In this document: one piece after another, positions 34,932 through 44,166 of the stretch | How the letters are laid out: every line of letters starts with the position of its first letter | How positions within the stretch are numbered: position 1 is the stretch's first letter | DNA from: Lysobacterales bacterium | GTDB taxonomy: Bacteria; Pseudomonadota; Gammaproteobacteria; Nevskiales; Salinisphaeraceae | Direction of reading: 5' to 3' | Assembly (NCBI GenBank): GCA_002715985.1 | Contig: PBAO01000014.1 | Coordinates: 62,362-126,361 of the forward strand | Length of the DNA: 64,000 nucleotides | Program-made: the position numbers and the translations under genes | The notes under the pieces: generated by a model | Seen by the model: the letters and a program-made list of their open reading frames with translations, nothing else | What the model was told of the DNA's origin: nothing | The model's database searches: none

Positions 34932-35930
34932 ATGCCGAGCCCCGAATCCTCTACCGCCGACCGACCACAGACCCTCGATCTCGATGCCGGGGTCATCATC
35001 GAACGCCTGGACAGTTGGGTCGATGGGGCTGTACGGCTGTTGCCGAACATCGTGGTTGCGATCGTGGTGTTCGTGATCTTCATCGGCCTGGCCGCACTGG
35101 CCAAGCGCCTGGTCGTCGGCCAGGGCGCACGGCGCTCGCGCGAGAACCTCGGTGAGGTTCTTGGCGGCTTTCTCAAATGGGCGGTGATGATTCTGGGTTT
35201 TCTTCTCGCCGCGACCATCGTCGTGCCGAGCCTCAACCCGGGCGATCTCATCGCGGGGCTTGGCGTCAGCTCGATCGCGATCGGTTTCGCCTTCAAGGAT
35301 ATTCTGCAGAACTGGCTGGCCGGGCTGCTGATCCTTTTGCGCCAGCCATTCAATATCAATGACCAGATCGAGATCGACGGCTATGAAGGCACCGTTGAGC
35401 GCATCGAGACACGCGCCACGATCATTCGAACCTATGACGGCCAGAATGTCGTCATGCCCAACAGCAGCGTCTATACCAACGCGGTTCTGGTCAAGACCGC
35501 ACACGCCAAGCGCCGCAGCCAGTACGACGTGGGCATCGGCTACGGCGATGATATCGATGCGGCCTGTCAGGCCATTTGCAGGGCCATGGCCGATATCGAT
35601 GAGGTTCAGGCCGAGCCGGCCGCCGAAGCATTCGCCTGGGATCTGGCCGCGAGTTGGACCACGATCCGGGTACGCTGGTGGACCGATAGCCGTCGGGCCG
35701 ACGTGGTGCGCGTGCAATCCAGGGTGATCCGCGCGATAAAGAAAGCGCTCGATGACGCCCATATCGATATGCCTTACCCGACCCAGGTCACGCTCTGGCA
35801 CGATCAGACCGAAGCCGTGGAAGGCGATCGCAGCCGCCAGCGCGAAGGCTGGCCTGCGGATCCGGACCATCCGAGCCAGCCGCGCTGGCGGGCCCAGCGA
35901 GATGAGCGCAGTACGCCGACCCGCGACTGA
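34932..35930 (+). CDS. MscS-family small-conductance mechanosensitive channel
   Basis: The 332-residue protein has two N-terminal membrane helices and a pore helix rich in Gly/Ala (LIAGLGVSSIAIGFAFKDIL). The MscS beta-domain follows with FNINDQIEIDGYEGTVERIE and the pattern VVMPNSSVYTNAV, then an alpha/beta vestibule domain. The channel opens under membrane tension to release solutes during hypo-osmotic shock. The last 60 residues are charged and low in complexity. Its 3' end overlaps the following lipoprotein gene by 29 bases. Confidence 0.92.
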   Translation: MPSPESSTADRPQTLDLDAGVIIERLDSWVDGAVRLLPNIVVAIVVFVIFIGLAALAKRLVVGQGARRSRENLGEVLGGFLKWAVMILGFLLAATIVVPSLNPGDLIAGLGVSSIAIGFAFKDILQNWLAGLLILLRQPFNINDQIEIDGYEGTVERIETRATIIRTYDGQNVVMPNSSVYTNAVLVKTAHAKRRSQYDVGIGYGDDIDAACQAICRAMADIDEVQAEPAAEAFAWDLAASWTTIRVRWWTDSRRADVVRVQSRVIRAIKKALDDAHIDMPYPTQVTLWHDQTEAVEGDRSRQREGWPADPDHPSQPRWRAQRDERSTPTRD

Positions 35931-36822
35931 TCGGCGGTTGTTCATCGGGATCGCGGTTGCGCGCTACCGAGCGTTTGCTGTGCTCTGGGGGGTGGCGCTA
36001 GGCCTGGTCGCCTGTGTGGCCCCGCCGGATCAGCGTCTGGCGCAGGCCGGAGCGGATTTCAACGATACCGCGCTATCGGCCGACGACATCCGCGTGGTGG
36101 ATTGGAATATCAAGAAAGCACAGGCCGCGGAATGGACCGGCTCTCGGGGCCGGGCCACCGTCGTGGAACTGTTCCGCGAGGCCGATCTTGTCACGCTCCA
36201 GGAAGTGTGTGCACCGGTTGCCGATGGGTCATTGCGCGAGCGTCTGGCCGCCGCACAGCTGAGCGGCGTGTTCGCGGCCAGTTTTTCGGCGCCTGTTCTG
36301 GGCTGCGGTTCAGGCCGAGCCACCGGTGTGCTTACCGCATCGCGCGTGGCCCCGATTCGGCGCACGGCCCTGGTCAGCCAGCACCGCGAGTTCGGGCTTA
36401 CCCCGAAGATCAGCCTGGCCACAACCTATCCGATCGCCGACCGTAAGCAGCGCCTGCTCGTGATCAATGCCCACCTGCTGAATTTCGAATGGCTCACGCT
36501 CGACGATTACAGCGATCAACTCGCCGCGATCGGCGCAGTTCTGCAAAAACACACGGGACCGATCGTCCTGGCGGGCGACATGAACAGCCGCAATGCGTGG
36601 CGTACCCGTCTGCTCGAGACGATCGTCGATCAAGCCGGCCTCAGGGCCGTGTTCGACGCCAACGATCAGGCCCGAACACGGGCCGTGATCGGCGGCAACA
36701 AGCCGCTCGATCATATTTATTATCGTGGTCTGTCCATCACCACGCCTGGCCGCATCGGCGCCGAGGCGGCCACCGAGGTGTCGGATCACAACAGCCTGTC
36801 CGTGCGGTTTGCTTATCCCTGA
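35902..36822 (+). CDS. endonuclease/exonuclease/phosphatase (EEP) family lipoprotein
   Basis: The 306-residue protein has an N-terminal hydrophobic segment with a lipobox-like LVAC (LWGVALGLVAC) and then an EEP domain. The catalytic set is visible: VDWNIKKA, LVTLQEV, LLVINAHLLNFEW, LAGDMNSRN, DHIYYRG and the C-terminal SDHNSL. EEP enzymes are metal-dependent phosphodiesterases or phosphatases; with a lipid anchor this one would act in the periplasm on nucleic acid or phospholipid. The start overlaps the MscS gene end. Starts a little further in are possible because the N-region before the lipobox is long. Confidence 0.82.
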   Translation: MSAVRRPATDRRLFIGIAVARYRAFAVLWGVALGLVACVAPPDQRLAQAGADFNDTALSADDIRVVDWNIKKAQAAEWTGSRGRATVVELFREADLVTLQEVCAPVADGSLRERLAAAQLSGVFAASFSAPVLGCGSGRATGVLTASRVAPIRRTALVSQHREFGLTPKISLATTYPIADRKQRLLVINAHLLNFEWLTLDDYSDQLAAIGAVLQKHTGPIVLAGDMNSRNAWRTRLLETIVDQAGLRAVFDANDQARTRAVIGGNKPLDHIYYRGLSITTPGRIGAEAATEVSDHNSLSVRFAYP

Positions 36823-36932
36823 GCTGTCTGCGGGCTGGATTCGGGCGGCTGAGGCTGAACGTGCGATTTGATGTTTGACGTCATACACCCCATAACAAGA
36901 ATGATTCGGCAACGGCTCTGTACCACGCGCTC

Positions 36933-37874
36933 ATGTTCGGTTTTCTGCAAGGATTTTCTTACGGCCTGTTTCTGTCGTGCCTGCCCTGGTTTCTGATTGG
37001 CATGATCGATCCTCGCATGGCCGTGCCAGCGATGCCGCCGACGCGCTGGCGCGCGATCCTGCGGTATGTCTTCGGCCTGCCGTTTCTGGCGTTTGCGCTG
37101 TGGTTGACCTCGCTCTGGGGAGGATTCAACCCGAGTTTCAACGGCTGGGTTCTGGGCCTGTTGGCGATCGCCATCGAGGTGCCGGTCGAGCGGCGCTGGC
37201 GTGGCTGGCTGGCCCGTCGCAAGCAGCGGGCTGATCAGGCCCGTATCGAAGCCGAAGCTCGGGCCGCGCAGGCCGAGCGCGAGCGCGCCGAACGCGAAGC
37301 CGGCACCGCCGAGCTGGATCCGGATCATCCGCCGGTCGATGCCGATAACGTGGTCCAGGCCTTGTGTGCGGCCAAGAAACGCCTGCTCGACGTGCAGCGG
37401 GCGGATCTTGCCGGCCAGGCGGACCGGCTGTATACCCGCTACACGCGCGTACTCGACACGCTGGCGGCCAAGTTCGATGCGCGCGAGCTCACCCACGGGC
37501 GTTCGCGTTCGATGGTCGGCGAGGTCTGCATGGCGGCCGCCGACAATCTGAGCGCGATGCATAGCCTGGCGGCGGGCGTGGTCGGTATCGACACTGCGTA
37601 TGTCCGGCGCCGTCTCGAGCAGACCAAGCATACGAGCCACGCCGACGAACGCGAAGCGTTGAATCAGCGTCTCGCGCTTGTCACCGATACCGAGCGCCGC
37701 CTGGCCGATCTGACCGCCCGCAACGAGGCGGCCATGACCACACTGGACAACGCGGCCGTCGTCATGGGCCGTGTTCAGACCGATCGCCCACAGGCTGCCC
37801 TGGGGGCCGATCAGGCCCTCAACGATCTGCAACGATTTCTCGCCCAGGCCGAGCGTTACGGCCAAAAGAGCTGA
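36933..37874 (+). CDS. membrane-anchored coiled-coil protein, probable TelA partner
   Basis: The 313-residue protein starts with three to four hydrophobic segments (residues about 3-85: GLFLSCLPWFLIGMIDP, FVFGLPFL-like, GWVLGLLAIAIEVPV). A long Glu, Arg and Ala-rich coiled coil follows (about 95-130, EAEARAAQAERERAEREAG), then a helical cytosolic domain. No enzyme motif is seen. The telA gene starts two bases after its stop. In other bacteria TelA is paired with XpaC-like membrane proteins; the architecture here is similar, but I cannot assign that family from sequence alone. Confidence 0.7.
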   Translation: MFGFLQGFSYGLFLSCLPWFLIGMIDPRMAVPAMPPTRWRAILRYVFGLPFLAFALWLTSLWGGFNPSFNGWVLGLLAIAIEVPVERRWRGWLARRKQRADQARIEAEARAAQAERERAEREAGTAELDPDHPPVDADNVVQALCAAKKRLLDVQRADLAGQADRLYTRYTRVLDTLAAKFDARELTHGRSRSMVGEVCMAAADNLSAMHSLAAGVVGIDTAYVRRRLEQTKHTSHADEREALNQRLALVTDTERRLADLTARNEAAMTTLDNAAVVMGRVQTDRPQAALGADQALNDLQRFLAQAERYGQKS

Positions 37875-37876
37875 CC

Positions 37877-39106
37877 ATGAGTGATCCCACCGAACCAGAC
37901 AATCGCACGGCGCCCGCCAGCCCGATCAGCCTGTCGTTGCCCGTCGACGAGATCGAGCGCGATATCGATGCCCAGACCCCGGATCCCGGGCAACAGCAGG
38001 CGAGCGAGCCCGAGCCGGAAGATCCGGAGCTGGCCGCAACGGCCGATACGTTCGTCGCCGATGTGTTGGCCATGGACGATGCGCAGGCCGCGGCCGCACA
38101 TGCCAAGCGCGAGGCCGTGGACGGCATGGGGGCCGAGGTTCAGCGTCAGGCTGCCCATCGCAGTGCAATGCTCCAGACGCCGATCCGTCAGCTGGCCCAG
38201 CACGGCGAGGACGGCGGCCCGGTGGCCAAGGCGTTGACGGATCTGCGTGGACGCATGACCGAGCTCGACCCCAATCGTCACAAGCTGCGGGACTCCGGCC
38301 TGGCTCGCCGCCTGTCCTTCATCCCCGGGGTAGGCGATCGTCTGCATCGCTATTTCCAGAAGTTCGAGACAGCCCAGGAAGCCATCGACGCCATCATTCG
38401 CGATCTCGAATCCGGCAAGGACATGCTCGCGCGGGACAATGTCACCCTGGCCGACGACCAGGACGCCATGCGGGCCACCTTGTCCCAGCTCAAGCGCCAG
38501 ATCGCACTGGGCCAGCTCATCGATCAACGACTGGTCAAGGCCGCGCAGGCTCTGGACAGCGACAACGCCAAACGTCGCTTCATAGAAGAAGAACTCATAT
38601 TCCCCCTGCGCCAGCGCGTGGTCGATCTTCAGCAGCAGCTGGCCGTCAGCCAGCAGGGCGTGCTGGCGCTGGAAGTCGTGATCCGCAATAACCGCGAACT
38701 GATGCGAGGGGTGGATCGCGCGCTCAATGTGACGGTATCCGCCCTGAACGTGGCCGTGACCGTTGCACTGGCGCTTGCCAATCAGCGTCTCGTGCTCGAC
38801 CGGGTCGAATCGTTGAACAAGACCACCTCGGACATGATCGCCGGCACGGCTTCGCAGTTGCGTTCGCAAGGCGTGGATATCCAGAACCGCAGTGCCTCGG
38901 CCATGCTGGATATGGAACAACTGGAAAACGCCTTCGCCGACGTGCTCGGGGCGATCGACGAAGTCTCGCGCTATCGCCGCGAGGCGCTGCCCAAACTCTC
39001 CGAGCAGATCGGCCGGCTTGATTCCATGGCACGCAAAGGCGAGGCGGCCATCGCCGACATGGATCGTGGCAATGCCGCTGCCGATGAAAAAAACGAGACC
39101 CTCTGA
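37877..39106 (+). CDS. TelA-family toxic anion resistance protein
   Basis: The 409-residue cytosolic helical protein matches the TelA/KlaA family: SFIPGVGDRLHRYFQKFETA, AQEAIDAIIRDLESGKDML and LNKTTSDMIAGTASQLRSQG. The first 60 residues are acidic and disordered. TelA proteins are linked to resistance to tellurite, colicins or cell-wall antibiotics, and probably act on membrane or envelope integrity; the mechanism is unsettled. It is translationally coupled to the preceding membrane protein, with a gap of two bases. Confidence 0.9.
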   Translation: MSDPTEPDNRTAPASPISLSLPVDEIERDIDAQTPDPGQQQASEPEPEDPELAATADTFVADVLAMDDAQAAAAHAKREAVDGMGAEVQRQAAHRSAMLQTPIRQLAQHGEDGGPVAKALTDLRGRMTELDPNRHKLRDSGLARRLSFIPGVGDRLHRYFQKFETAQEAIDAIIRDLESGKDMLARDNVTLADDQDAMRATLSQLKRQIALGQLIDQRLVKAAQALDSDNAKRRFIEEELIFPLRQRVVDLQQQLAVSQQGVLALEVVIRNNRELMRGVDRALNVTVSALNVAVTVALALANQRLVLDRVESLNKTTSDMIAGTASQLRSQGVDIQNRSASAMLDMEQLENAFADVLGAIDEVSRYRREALPKLSEQIGRLDSMARKGEAAIADMDRGNAAADEKNETL

Positions 39107-39176
39107 CCCGGGCCGGTTTCATCACGACTGACCCCGGCACGCGCATGAGATCGGCTGCGTGCACCGGGTGGGGCGA

Positions 39177-39623
39177 TCAGCTCGGACAGCACTTCTTGAA
39201 CTTGCGGCCCGAGCCGCAGGGACAGGCGTCGTTGCGACCGGGGCGCAGACGAGACACGTCCGTGGTGCCGTGCAGATAAAGCCACTGGCCGGCCTCGAGC
39301 ACGAAACGCGAGTCTTCATCGAGCACAGCAAAGCCGGCCGAATCTTGATAGGTGGCCCGAAAGCGTACCGCACCCTCCGCGGGGCCGTGCTCATGCGCGA
39401 CGATCGTGAGGTTGCACCAGCGTATGTCGCCATCGGGCCTCGGATCCGGCGGACAGGTATCGGTATGCCAGCTGGCCTTGAGGAACGCGGTTTCATTGAG
39501 CGCATACGCGCTATAGCGGGCCCGCATCAATGCTTCGGGCGAGGGCGCACGAGCACCGCGATGATACGGCCCGCAACAGGCCTCGTAGGGCAGGCCCGAT
39601 TGACAGGGGCAGGAACCGGTCAT
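39177..39623 (-). CDS. YchJ family SEC-C motif protein
   Basis: The 148-residue protein has an N-terminal CPCQSGLPYEACCGPYH motif and a C-terminal SEC-C zinc motif, NDACPCGSGRKFKKCC. The NTF2-like middle domain has the family pattern MRARYSAYALNETAFLKASW. YchJ-type proteins are cytosolic and uncharacterised; the SEC-C motif resembles the SecB/ribosome-binding zinc finger of SecA. It is convergent with telA, with about 70 bases between. Confidence 0.92.
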   Translation of the reverse strand: MTGSCPCQSGLPYEACCGPYHRGARAPSPEALMRARYSAYALNETAFLKASWHTDTCPPDPRPDGDIRWCNLTIVAHEHGPAEGAVRFRATYQDSAGFAVLDEDSRFVLEAGQWLYLHGTTDVSRLRPGRNDACPCGSGRKFKKCCPS

Positions 39624-39767
39624 GGTCGAAAGCGCATGTGAAGCACGTCACACGATAACAAGCCGACGATGTCCTTGGCAGGACAGCATTCCATGTATTG
39701 TGGGGACGTCGTGTCACGCGGGAACCACGGTTGCCGCCGATGGCATTCAACCCAACAGGTAGTTCGT

Positions 39768-41144
39768 ATGTCGACAAGTATCAAAAGCATCAATCCCGCG
39801 AACGGCCAGGTCGTTCGCGAGTTCCAGACGATTTCCGACGAGGCGCTGGAAAACAAGATTCAGGCGGCTCACCGTGCGTTCGCGCAGTGGCGCACGAAGC
39901 CGATCGAGGAACGCGGCGATATTCTGCGTCGCGTGGGTGACAAGCTGGCCGAGCACAAGGATCGGCTGTGTGCGCTGATGACCGAGGAGATGGGCAAGCC
40001 CATCAACCAGGGGCCGGGCGAGATCGATCTGTGTCAGGCCATCTGTCACTACACCGCCGACAACGCGCCGAGCGAACTGGCCGACGAAGACCGCGAGCTG
40101 GAAGGCGGGCGCGCGGTGGTCAGCCACCAGCCGATCGGCATCATCTTCGGGATCCAGCCCTGGAATTTTCCGTTCTATCAGGTCGTGCGCTATGCCGTGG
40201 CGAATCTGGCCGCCGGTAATGTCGTGCTGCTCAAGCATGCACCCAACGTCTGGGGCTGTGCCGAGGCGCTCGAAGAGATCATGGCCGAGGCGGGCGTGCC
40301 CCAGGATGTCTTCAGCGTGCTCTATATTCAGGATGCCCAGGCCAGCCAGGTCACGGCCCATCCAAGGGTTCGCGGCGTGACCTTCACCGGAAGCGCGGCC
40401 ACGGGCCGCAAGATCGCCGCCGATGCCGGCCAGCATCTGAAAAAGACGGTCCTCGAGCTGGGCAGCAATGATGCCTTTGTCGTATTGGCCGACGCCGATA
40501 TCAAGAAAGCGGTACAGGCCTGCGTGACGGGGCGTATCGTCAACGGCGGCCAGACCTGCGTGGCCGCGAAGCGCTTCATCGTGGTCGATGATATCTACGA
40601 CCAGTTCCGTGATGCCTATCTGGAGCAGATGAAACAGGTCGCGTTCGGTGACCCGGCCGATGAGAACACCCAGCTCGGCCCGCTGGCGCGCGAGGATCTG
40701 CGGGATGACCTGCACAAACAGGTTCAGCAGTCGATCGAAAAGGGGGCGACCTGCCTGGTCGGCGGTGAGGTGCCGGATCGTGCGGGCTATTTCTACCCGG
40801 CGACCGTGCTCGACAACGTCAAACCCGGCATGCCGGCCTACGATGAAGAGCTGTTCGGCCCGGTCGCGGCGCTCATTCGGGCCAAGGACGAGGCCGATGC
40901 CCTTCGTATCGCCAACGATTCGGTGTATGGCCTGGGGGGCGGTATCTTCAGCGAAGACGAGGCGCGCGCCGTACGTCTGGCACGCGACGAGTTCGATACC
41001 GGCATGGTCAGCATCAATGGCTATTACATCGCCCAGCCCAACCTGCCATTCGGCGGCGTGAAGGACAGCGGGTATGGCCGCGAGCACGGGGGCTTCGGCA
41101 TGCGAGAGTTCGTCAACACCAAGTCGTTGATGATCGCGCAGTAG
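39768..41144 (+). CDS. NAD(P)-dependent succinate-semialdehyde dehydrogenase
   Basis: The 458-residue aldehyde dehydrogenase oxidises succinate semialdehyde or a related aldehyde to the acid. It has the cofactor-site Asn in QPWNFPFYQVVRYA, the general-base Glu in VLELGSNDAFVVL and the nucleophile Cys in GGQTCVAAKRF. NLPFGGVKDSGYGREHG is the family C-terminal signature. The pattern ending KSLMIAQ and the length fit the Sad/GabD-like short SSADH group. The ATG at 39768 has AGGT upstream and starts the homology. It is monocistronic. Confidence 0.9.
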   Translation: MSTSIKSINPANGQVVREFQTISDEALENKIQAAHRAFAQWRTKPIEERGDILRRVGDKLAEHKDRLCALMTEEMGKPINQGPGEIDLCQAICHYTADNAPSELADEDRELEGGRAVVSHQPIGIIFGIQPWNFPFYQVVRYAVANLAAGNVVLLKHAPNVWGCAEALEEIMAEAGVPQDVFSVLYIQDAQASQVTAHPRVRGVTFTGSAATGRKIAADAGQHLKKTVLELGSNDAFVVLADADIKKAVQACVTGRIVNGGQTCVAAKRFIVVDDIYDQFRDAYLEQMKQVAFGDPADENTQLGPLAREDLRDDLHKQVQQSIEKGATCLVGGEVPDRAGYFYPATVLDNVKPGMPAYDEELFGPVAALIRAKDEADALRIANDSVYGLGGGIFSEDEARAVRLARDEFDTGMVSINGYYIAQPNLPFGGVKDSGYGREHGGFGMREFVNTKSLMIAQ

Positions 41145-41305
41145 CCACCAGGACCGTTAGCGTGCACGTCGTGTGTGCGGGCCTGATGCCTGCACACGCG
41201 GCGACGTGCGCGCAGGCCACGCCGTCGGCCCGTCTTGCGATCGCAGCACGGGCGCCACGATTCGCCTGGCCTGACGTATTCAACCAACACCCACCGGAGC
41301 CATCC

Positions 41306-41527
41306 ATGGCTGACAACGAATTCATGTCCAACCCCACCCATGCGAGCGCCGCCAAGATTCAGGACTGTCTGGCCGGCATGACCTACCCGGCGACCAAACA
41401 GGCACTGCTGGATTTTGCCACCCGGCATGAGGCCCCGCTGGACGTGCGCCACACGCTGGAGCTCATTGCCGAGGACGAATACGAAGGCCCGGCGGACGTG
41501 AGCCGGGCCGTGGGCGCCGTGGTCTAG
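41306..41527 (+). CDS. DUF2795 family protein
   Basis: The 73-residue protein consists almost wholly of a DUF2795 domain: KIQDCLAGMTYPATKQALLD, then DVRHTLELIAEDEYEGPADV and a final Ser-Arg-Ala-Val. Family members are small, acidic and of unknown function, often stress-induced. GGAG lies seven bases before the ATG. It is convergent with the GMC oxidoreductase gene 21 bases away. Confidence 0.85.
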   Translation: MADNEFMSNPTHASAAKIQDCLAGMTYPATKQALLDFATRHEAPLDVRHTLELIAEDEYEGPADVSRAVGAVV

Positions 41528-41548
41528 CAGACGGCGCGACAGGTTTGC

Positions 41549-43390
41549 TCAGGCGCCGACGAACTGGGCCAGGCGCACGTCGTGTTCGGCGGCGATCATC
41601 TCGGCGGCTTTCTCGCCGATCATCATGGCCGCGGCGTTGGTGTTGCCGCTGACAATATTGGGCATCACGCTGGCGTCAGCCACGCGCAGACCGGCCACAC
41701 CCGAAACCCGCAGCTGTGAGTCGACCACATCACCGATGCGGCAGGTGCTGGTGGGGTGATAGACCGTCCAGGCGTAGTGCAGCGCCAGATCCTCGAGCAG
41801 AGCGTCACTGGGTTCATCGCCGGGCGCGTGGCCGTGTCTGTCTTCCAGAAACGGCGGAAACAGCGGTGCGCCCAGCGCCCGATGATCCGGCCAGTGGGCC
41901 GCGATGGCCAGCACGCGGCGCATGGTCGCGATCATCACCGGCATGTCGTGGTCGTCGCCGAAGTAATTCATGTCGATCGTCGGCGGGGTGCTCGCATCGG
42001 CGCTGGCTAGGGTGATCTCGCCCTCGCTATGTGGCTGCACCGGGTTGGCCAATAGCATGACGGTTTCTGTGTCCTCGCCCAGGCGCTGTTCTACATCGTC
42101 GAAGTACTGTTCGGGATCAACCCGCATGCAGCCGGCCCATAAATCGCGGTTATAGCCCGAGGCAAAGAAACCGATCTGGGCATCATGGCTGTGATGATCA
42201 CCCAGGCCGGTCGAAAACCAGGCGCCGGCATCGTAAAGCGAGGAGGCAATCATGCCTCGGCCCTCGGCGGCCCAGGCCGCGAAACGCCGATCGGCCTCGT
42301 CCTTGATGGCCACGAGTTCGTCAGCCATGTCCGAATCGTCGGCGGGGTCGGCCGGCAGCGGGCCGGCCGGGGCGCGCAGGGCATCGGCGCCGAAAGAGAG
42401 GCCGATCTCGCTCATGGGCACGCCCACATCGGGAGCCGGGAAACACAGCGCGACGTGGACATGGTCTTTCAGATGCTTGCCCACGTGCGGTGAGTCCAGG
42501 CGACAGGTCACGCCGGCTGCGCTGAGCTCATCTTTCGGTCCGATGCCCGACAGCAGCAGAAGATGCGGCGAGCCGATGCTGCCGGCACAGACGATGACCT
42601 CGCGCGCGGCGGTCAGAGTGTGGCGTCGCTCATCGGGCGTGGTGTAAACGATGCCGGTCGCCCGCAGGCCGGCGTCGGTATGCTCGATCAGTATCTGTTC
42701 GACATGGGCGTCGGTGATGATTGTCAGGTTATCGCGTGCCTCGGCTTCGCCTTCGATGAACGCGTGGTACGTACTCGAGCGTTTGCCGTCGCGCGTTGTT
42801 GTCTGAAATAGCGAGACGACCCCTCGGGCGCCGCCGCGCTCGCGGCCGTTGTAGTCGCCGCGGGGCAGGCCGGCGGCCTCGGCCGCATCCACGAACTCGG
42901 CGGCCCCGGGAATGATCGGCGCGCGCACGGACACGCCTAGCGGGCCCTGAGTATTGTGCGCCGCTTCATCAAGAGGGATCGCGGGGCTTGGAACGAGCCC
43001 CTCGGTCTTCTTGAAATAGGGCAGAACATTGTCATAGCTCCAACCCGTGGCCCCGCCGTCGGCCCAGGCATCGAAATCACCGGGGTGGCCGCGGACATAA
43101 GCCATGTAGTTGATCCCCGACGAGCCGCCGAGCATCTTGCCGCGCGGCACCATCATGCGCTCATCGCGCAGGCCTTTGCCGGCTCGCCCGGGGCTGGCGG
43201 TATACATCCAGTCGGTCTCCGGGTTGAGCTGCAGAGCCGAGCAGGCCGCCGGTATCAATTCCTCGGCCGGCGGCTGTCTACCGGCTTCGACGAGCCCGAC
43301 GCGACAGGTGGGGTCCTCCGACAGCCGCGCGGCCACGATGGCCCCGGCCGAGCCGCCGCCGACCACGATGAAATCAAACGTCTGCGACAT
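41549..43390 (-). CDS. GMC-family FAD oxidoreductase (choline dehydrogenase-like)
   Basis: The 613-residue flavoprotein has the FAD motif FIVVGGGSAGAIVAARLSE, the GMC signature 1 RGKMLGGSSGINYMAYVRG and signature 2 CAGSIGSPHLLLLSGIGP. A C-terminal catalytic segment, WTVYHPTSTCRIGDVVDSQL, carries the His, and NTNAAAMMIGEKAAEMI follows. GMC enzymes oxidise alcohols; choline is one possibility, but an inserted acidic segment at about 350-400 and the lack of bet genes nearby argue for another alcohol. It has no signal peptide and is probably cytosolic or membrane-associated. Confidence 0.9.
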   Translation of the reverse strand: MSQTFDFIVVGGGSAGAIVAARLSEDPTCRVGLVEAGRQPPAEELIPAACSALQLNPETDWMYTASPGRAGKGLRDERMMVPRGKMLGGSSGINYMAYVRGHPGDFDAWADGGATGWSYDNVLPYFKKTEGLVPSPAIPLDEAAHNTQGPLGVSVRAPIIPGAAEFVDAAEAAGLPRGDYNGRERGGARGVVSLFQTTTRDGKRSSTYHAFIEGEAEARDNLTIITDAHVEQILIEHTDAGLRATGIVYTTPDERRHTLTAAREVIVCAGSIGSPHLLLLSGIGPKDELSAAGVTCRLDSPHVGKHLKDHVHVALCFPAPDVGVPMSEIGLSFGADALRAPAGPLPADPADDSDMADELVAIKDEADRRFAAWAAEGRGMIASSLYDAGAWFSTGLGDHHSHDAQIGFFASGYNRDLWAGCMRVDPEQYFDDVEQRLGEDTETVMLLANPVQPHSEGEITLASADASTPPTIDMNYFGDDHDMPVMIATMRRVLAIAAHWPDHRALGAPLFPPFLEDRHGHAPGDEPSDALLEDLALHYAWTVYHPTSTCRIGDVVDSQLRVSGVAGLRVADASVMPNIVSGNTNAAAMMIGEKAAEMIAAEHDVRLAQFVGA

Positions 43391-43681
43391 ATCTGCTCCT
43401 CGCGGGCCACGGCACCGCTGATTCGACTGCAGCCAGGCAGGGCGGCTGCCGGGGGTGTCCCGATCGAGCGGCCCGCCGGAACGAGATCTTTCACGCTGGC
43501 CGTATCACGTCCGGCGCACAATGAGCAGAAAGGCGTATAGAACACCGGGGCGGCGCCCTCGTCCGGCGCGGCCCAAGCATCTGGTTCGATCGCGCGCACC
43601 GGCCGGCCACGAATCAGGGATTGTCCTGATAGCCAGCCATAGCCGGTGCCCTCAGGCTGGTGGGACACTCAACGCCCCGTC
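43391..43681. other. divergent intergenic region
   Basis: Nearly 300 bases between the divergent GMC and DUF2267 genes. Both promoters should lie here but none is clear. No gene, hairpin or repeat stands out. Confidence 0.4.
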
Positions 43682-44080
43682 ATGGAATCCATGCAGACCG
43701 ATCGTTTTCTCGCCCATATCTACAACGAGTGCCCGCAACTGGATCCGGATGTCGTGCATGAATGCACGCTCATCGTCATTGATGCCCTGTGCGAGCAACT
43801 GCCGGCCGAGCAGGCCCGACGCATGGCCAGCCAGCTGCCCGAAGAGATCGGCGAGGCTGCCGAGAACGGCAGTGCCCGCAGCGATACATCGGCCGTGCCG
43901 ATCTCGCTCGAGGATTTCTATGGCAAGGTCCAGTTCCGTACCGAGCTCAGCAACGAAGACACCCAGCCTTTCGTCAAGGCCGTGCTGCAGACCTTGAACA
44001 CGGCAATGTCTGATTCCGAAAAAGGCCAGGTGGTGCTGGAGCTGCCTTCCGAGCTCGATCAGTTGCTCATCGAGAACTGA
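43682..44080 (+). CDS. DUF2267 family protein
   Basis: The 132-residue acidic protein follows DUF2267: paired helices with IDALCEQLPAEQARRMASQL and EEIGEAAENG, then ISLEDFYGKVQF, and a C-terminal repeat of the same pattern (VKAVLQTLNTAMSDSEKGQV, LPSELDQLL). The family consists of soluble helical proteins with unknown function, frequent in stress regulons. The ATG at 43682 is used; another at 43691 is equally possible. Confidence 0.8.
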   Translation: MESMQTDRFLAHIYNECPQLDPDVVHECTLIVIDALCEQLPAEQARRMASQLPEEIGEAAENGSARSDTSAVPISLEDFYGKVQFRTELSNEDTQPFVKAVLQTLNTAMSDSEKGQVVLELPSELDQLLIEN

Positions 44081-44166
44081 TCGCCTCGTGATCCATCGGT
44101 CCGGGGCTGTTTTGTCCCGGGCCGCACGAGATACCGTCCGCTGACCGTAGCGCTTGTCCACCAGGC

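Noticed and set aside
41549-43390. Choline dehydrogenase BetA of a glycine betaine operon
   Set aside because: No betB, betI or betT genes are adjacent and the protein has an unusual acidic insertion, so only the GMC family is assigned.
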